From: an uncultured Atopobium sp.
Lineage (GTDB): Bacteria > Actinomycetota > Coriobacteriia > Coriobacteriales > Atopobiaceae
Direction of reading: 5' to 3'
Length of the DNA: 6,316 bases
Assembly: GCA_916720465.1 (NCBI GenBank)
Contig: CAKARF010000054.1
Span: forward strand, 1 to 6,316
The translations under genes were made by a program, and so were the position numbers. A model generated the notes under the pieces. The model did not search any database, had not been told where the DNA came from, and worked only from the letters and a program-made list of their open reading frames with translations. Numbering within the stretch: the first letter of the stretch is position 1; each line of letters begins with the position of its first letter. This document shows, in pieces, positions 5,949-6,316 of this stretch.

Positions 5949-6316
5949 CTAAGAACGCATCTTTGGATCAAGAGCGTCGCGCAGCGCGTCGCCAAGCAAG
6001 TTAAAGGACATAACCGTAATGATGATGACAATACCTGGGGCAATACTGTAGAGAGGCTGTGATGCAAGGTATGGCTGAGAAGCTGCAATCATTTGTCCCC
6101 AACTTGCCTCAGGTGGCTGAACGCCTAATCCCAAGAACGAAAGCGTTGCCTCAGAAAGAATTGCACTTGGAATGCCCAAGGTAGAAACAACAATCAGCGT
6201 TGACATACAGTTAGGCAAAAGATGTTTCATGATGATGCGGAAGCTATTGCCGCCGGACAGAATACAAGACTGAATGTATTCAGAATTCTTCAGGCGCATG
6301 ACATCGCCACGAATCA
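5949..6316 (-). CDS. oppC: Oligopeptide ABC transporter permease OppC/DppC, C-terminal about 121 residues, cut by window edge
   Basis: Inner-membrane permease subunit; only the C-terminal part is present and the frame remains open to the right edge. The fragment starts in the cytoplasmic coupling loop: RGDVMRLKNSEYIQ followed by SGGNSFRIIMKHLLPN, which matches the EAA loop that contacts the ATPases, though the small A-A pair is replaced by Gln-Ser. A membrane segment follows (about TLIVVSTLGIPSAIL), then the very characteristic LSFLGLGVQPPEASWG of the DppC/OppC family, and a last membrane segment around IAPGIVIIITVMSFNLLGD, ending in LRDALDPKMRS, a normal family C-terminus. It leads directly into oppD with 16 bases between them. 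OppC rather than OppB is supported by the GLGVQPPEASWG motif and by gene order; oppB and the promoter should lie to the right, outside the window. Confidence 0.93.
   Translation of the reverse strand, partial: IRGDVMRLKNSEYIQSCILSGGNSFRIIMKHLLPNCMSTLIVVSTLGIPSAILSEATLSFLGLGVQPPEASWGQMIAASQPYLASQPLYSIAPGIVIIITVMSFNLLGDALRDALDPKMRS

Noticed and set aside
5933..6088. Upstream in-frame start giving OppD a further 52 residues
   Set aside because: It would overlap the oppC coding region by more than 130 bases, the added residues are of low-quality composition resembling another frame of oppC, and a near-perfect AAAGGAGG precedes the internal ATG at 5932.
1..6316. CRISPR array, tRNA/rRNA genes, insertion sequence ends, or defence/toxin genes
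   Set aside because: No spaced direct repeats, no cloverleaf-like sequence, no transposase and no toxin-antitoxin frame were seen; every long coding stretch belongs to the peptide uptake and hydrolysis genes described.

Overview
This window is a peptide-uptake and peptide-breakdown locus. It has six protein genes, two of them cut by the window edges, and no RNA gene, CRISPR array, insertion sequence or phage feature that I could find. The organism looks like a Gram-positive bacterium: the substrate-binding protein is a lipoprotein, ribosome binding sites are strong and purine-rich, and base composition is moderate. The twin-arginine-like lipoprotein signal, the gene content and the protein style suggest a coriobacterium of the Atopobium/Lancefieldella type. 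That assignment is inference from general resemblance, not from a marker gene.

Layout, left to right. (1) 1-857, minus: the first 285 residues of peptidase T (PepT, tripeptide aminopeptidase); the C-terminus lies off the left edge. (2) 871-905: a factor-independent terminator directed along the minus strand, ending only about 14 bases before the pepT start. (3) 920-1714, minus: a class I glutamine-amidotransferase-like hydrolase of the gamma-glutamyl-GABA hydrolase (peptidase C26) family, with a GTG start. (4) 1715-1948: a 234-base AT-rich divergent control region with three small inverted repeats. (5) 1949-3553, plus: an OppA/DppA-type peptide-binding lipoprotein. (6) 3577-3611: a hairpin with T-rich tracts on both sides, a good bidirectional terminator between convergent genes. 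(7) 3651-6316, minus: the tail of an operon encoding the permease OppC (partial), ATPase OppD and ATPase OppF, with very tight spacing (16 and 2 bases) suggesting translational coupling. The operon promoter and presumably oppB lie beyond the right edge.

Working model: OppA on the cell surface captures oligopeptides, OppB/OppC form the channel, OppD and OppF power import, and PepT trims imported tripeptides in the cytoplasm. The C26 hydrolase would split gamma-glutamyl or related amide bonds, adding to nitrogen and amino-acid recovery. Everything is explicable by known families. I did not find a convincing undescribed system. The points worth a second look are the terminator pressed against pepT, the binding protein standing convergent to its transporter operon, the palindrome in the divergent region, an unusual N-terminal extension on OppD, cysteine clusters in both ATPases, and motif substitutions in PepT and the C26 hydrolase.
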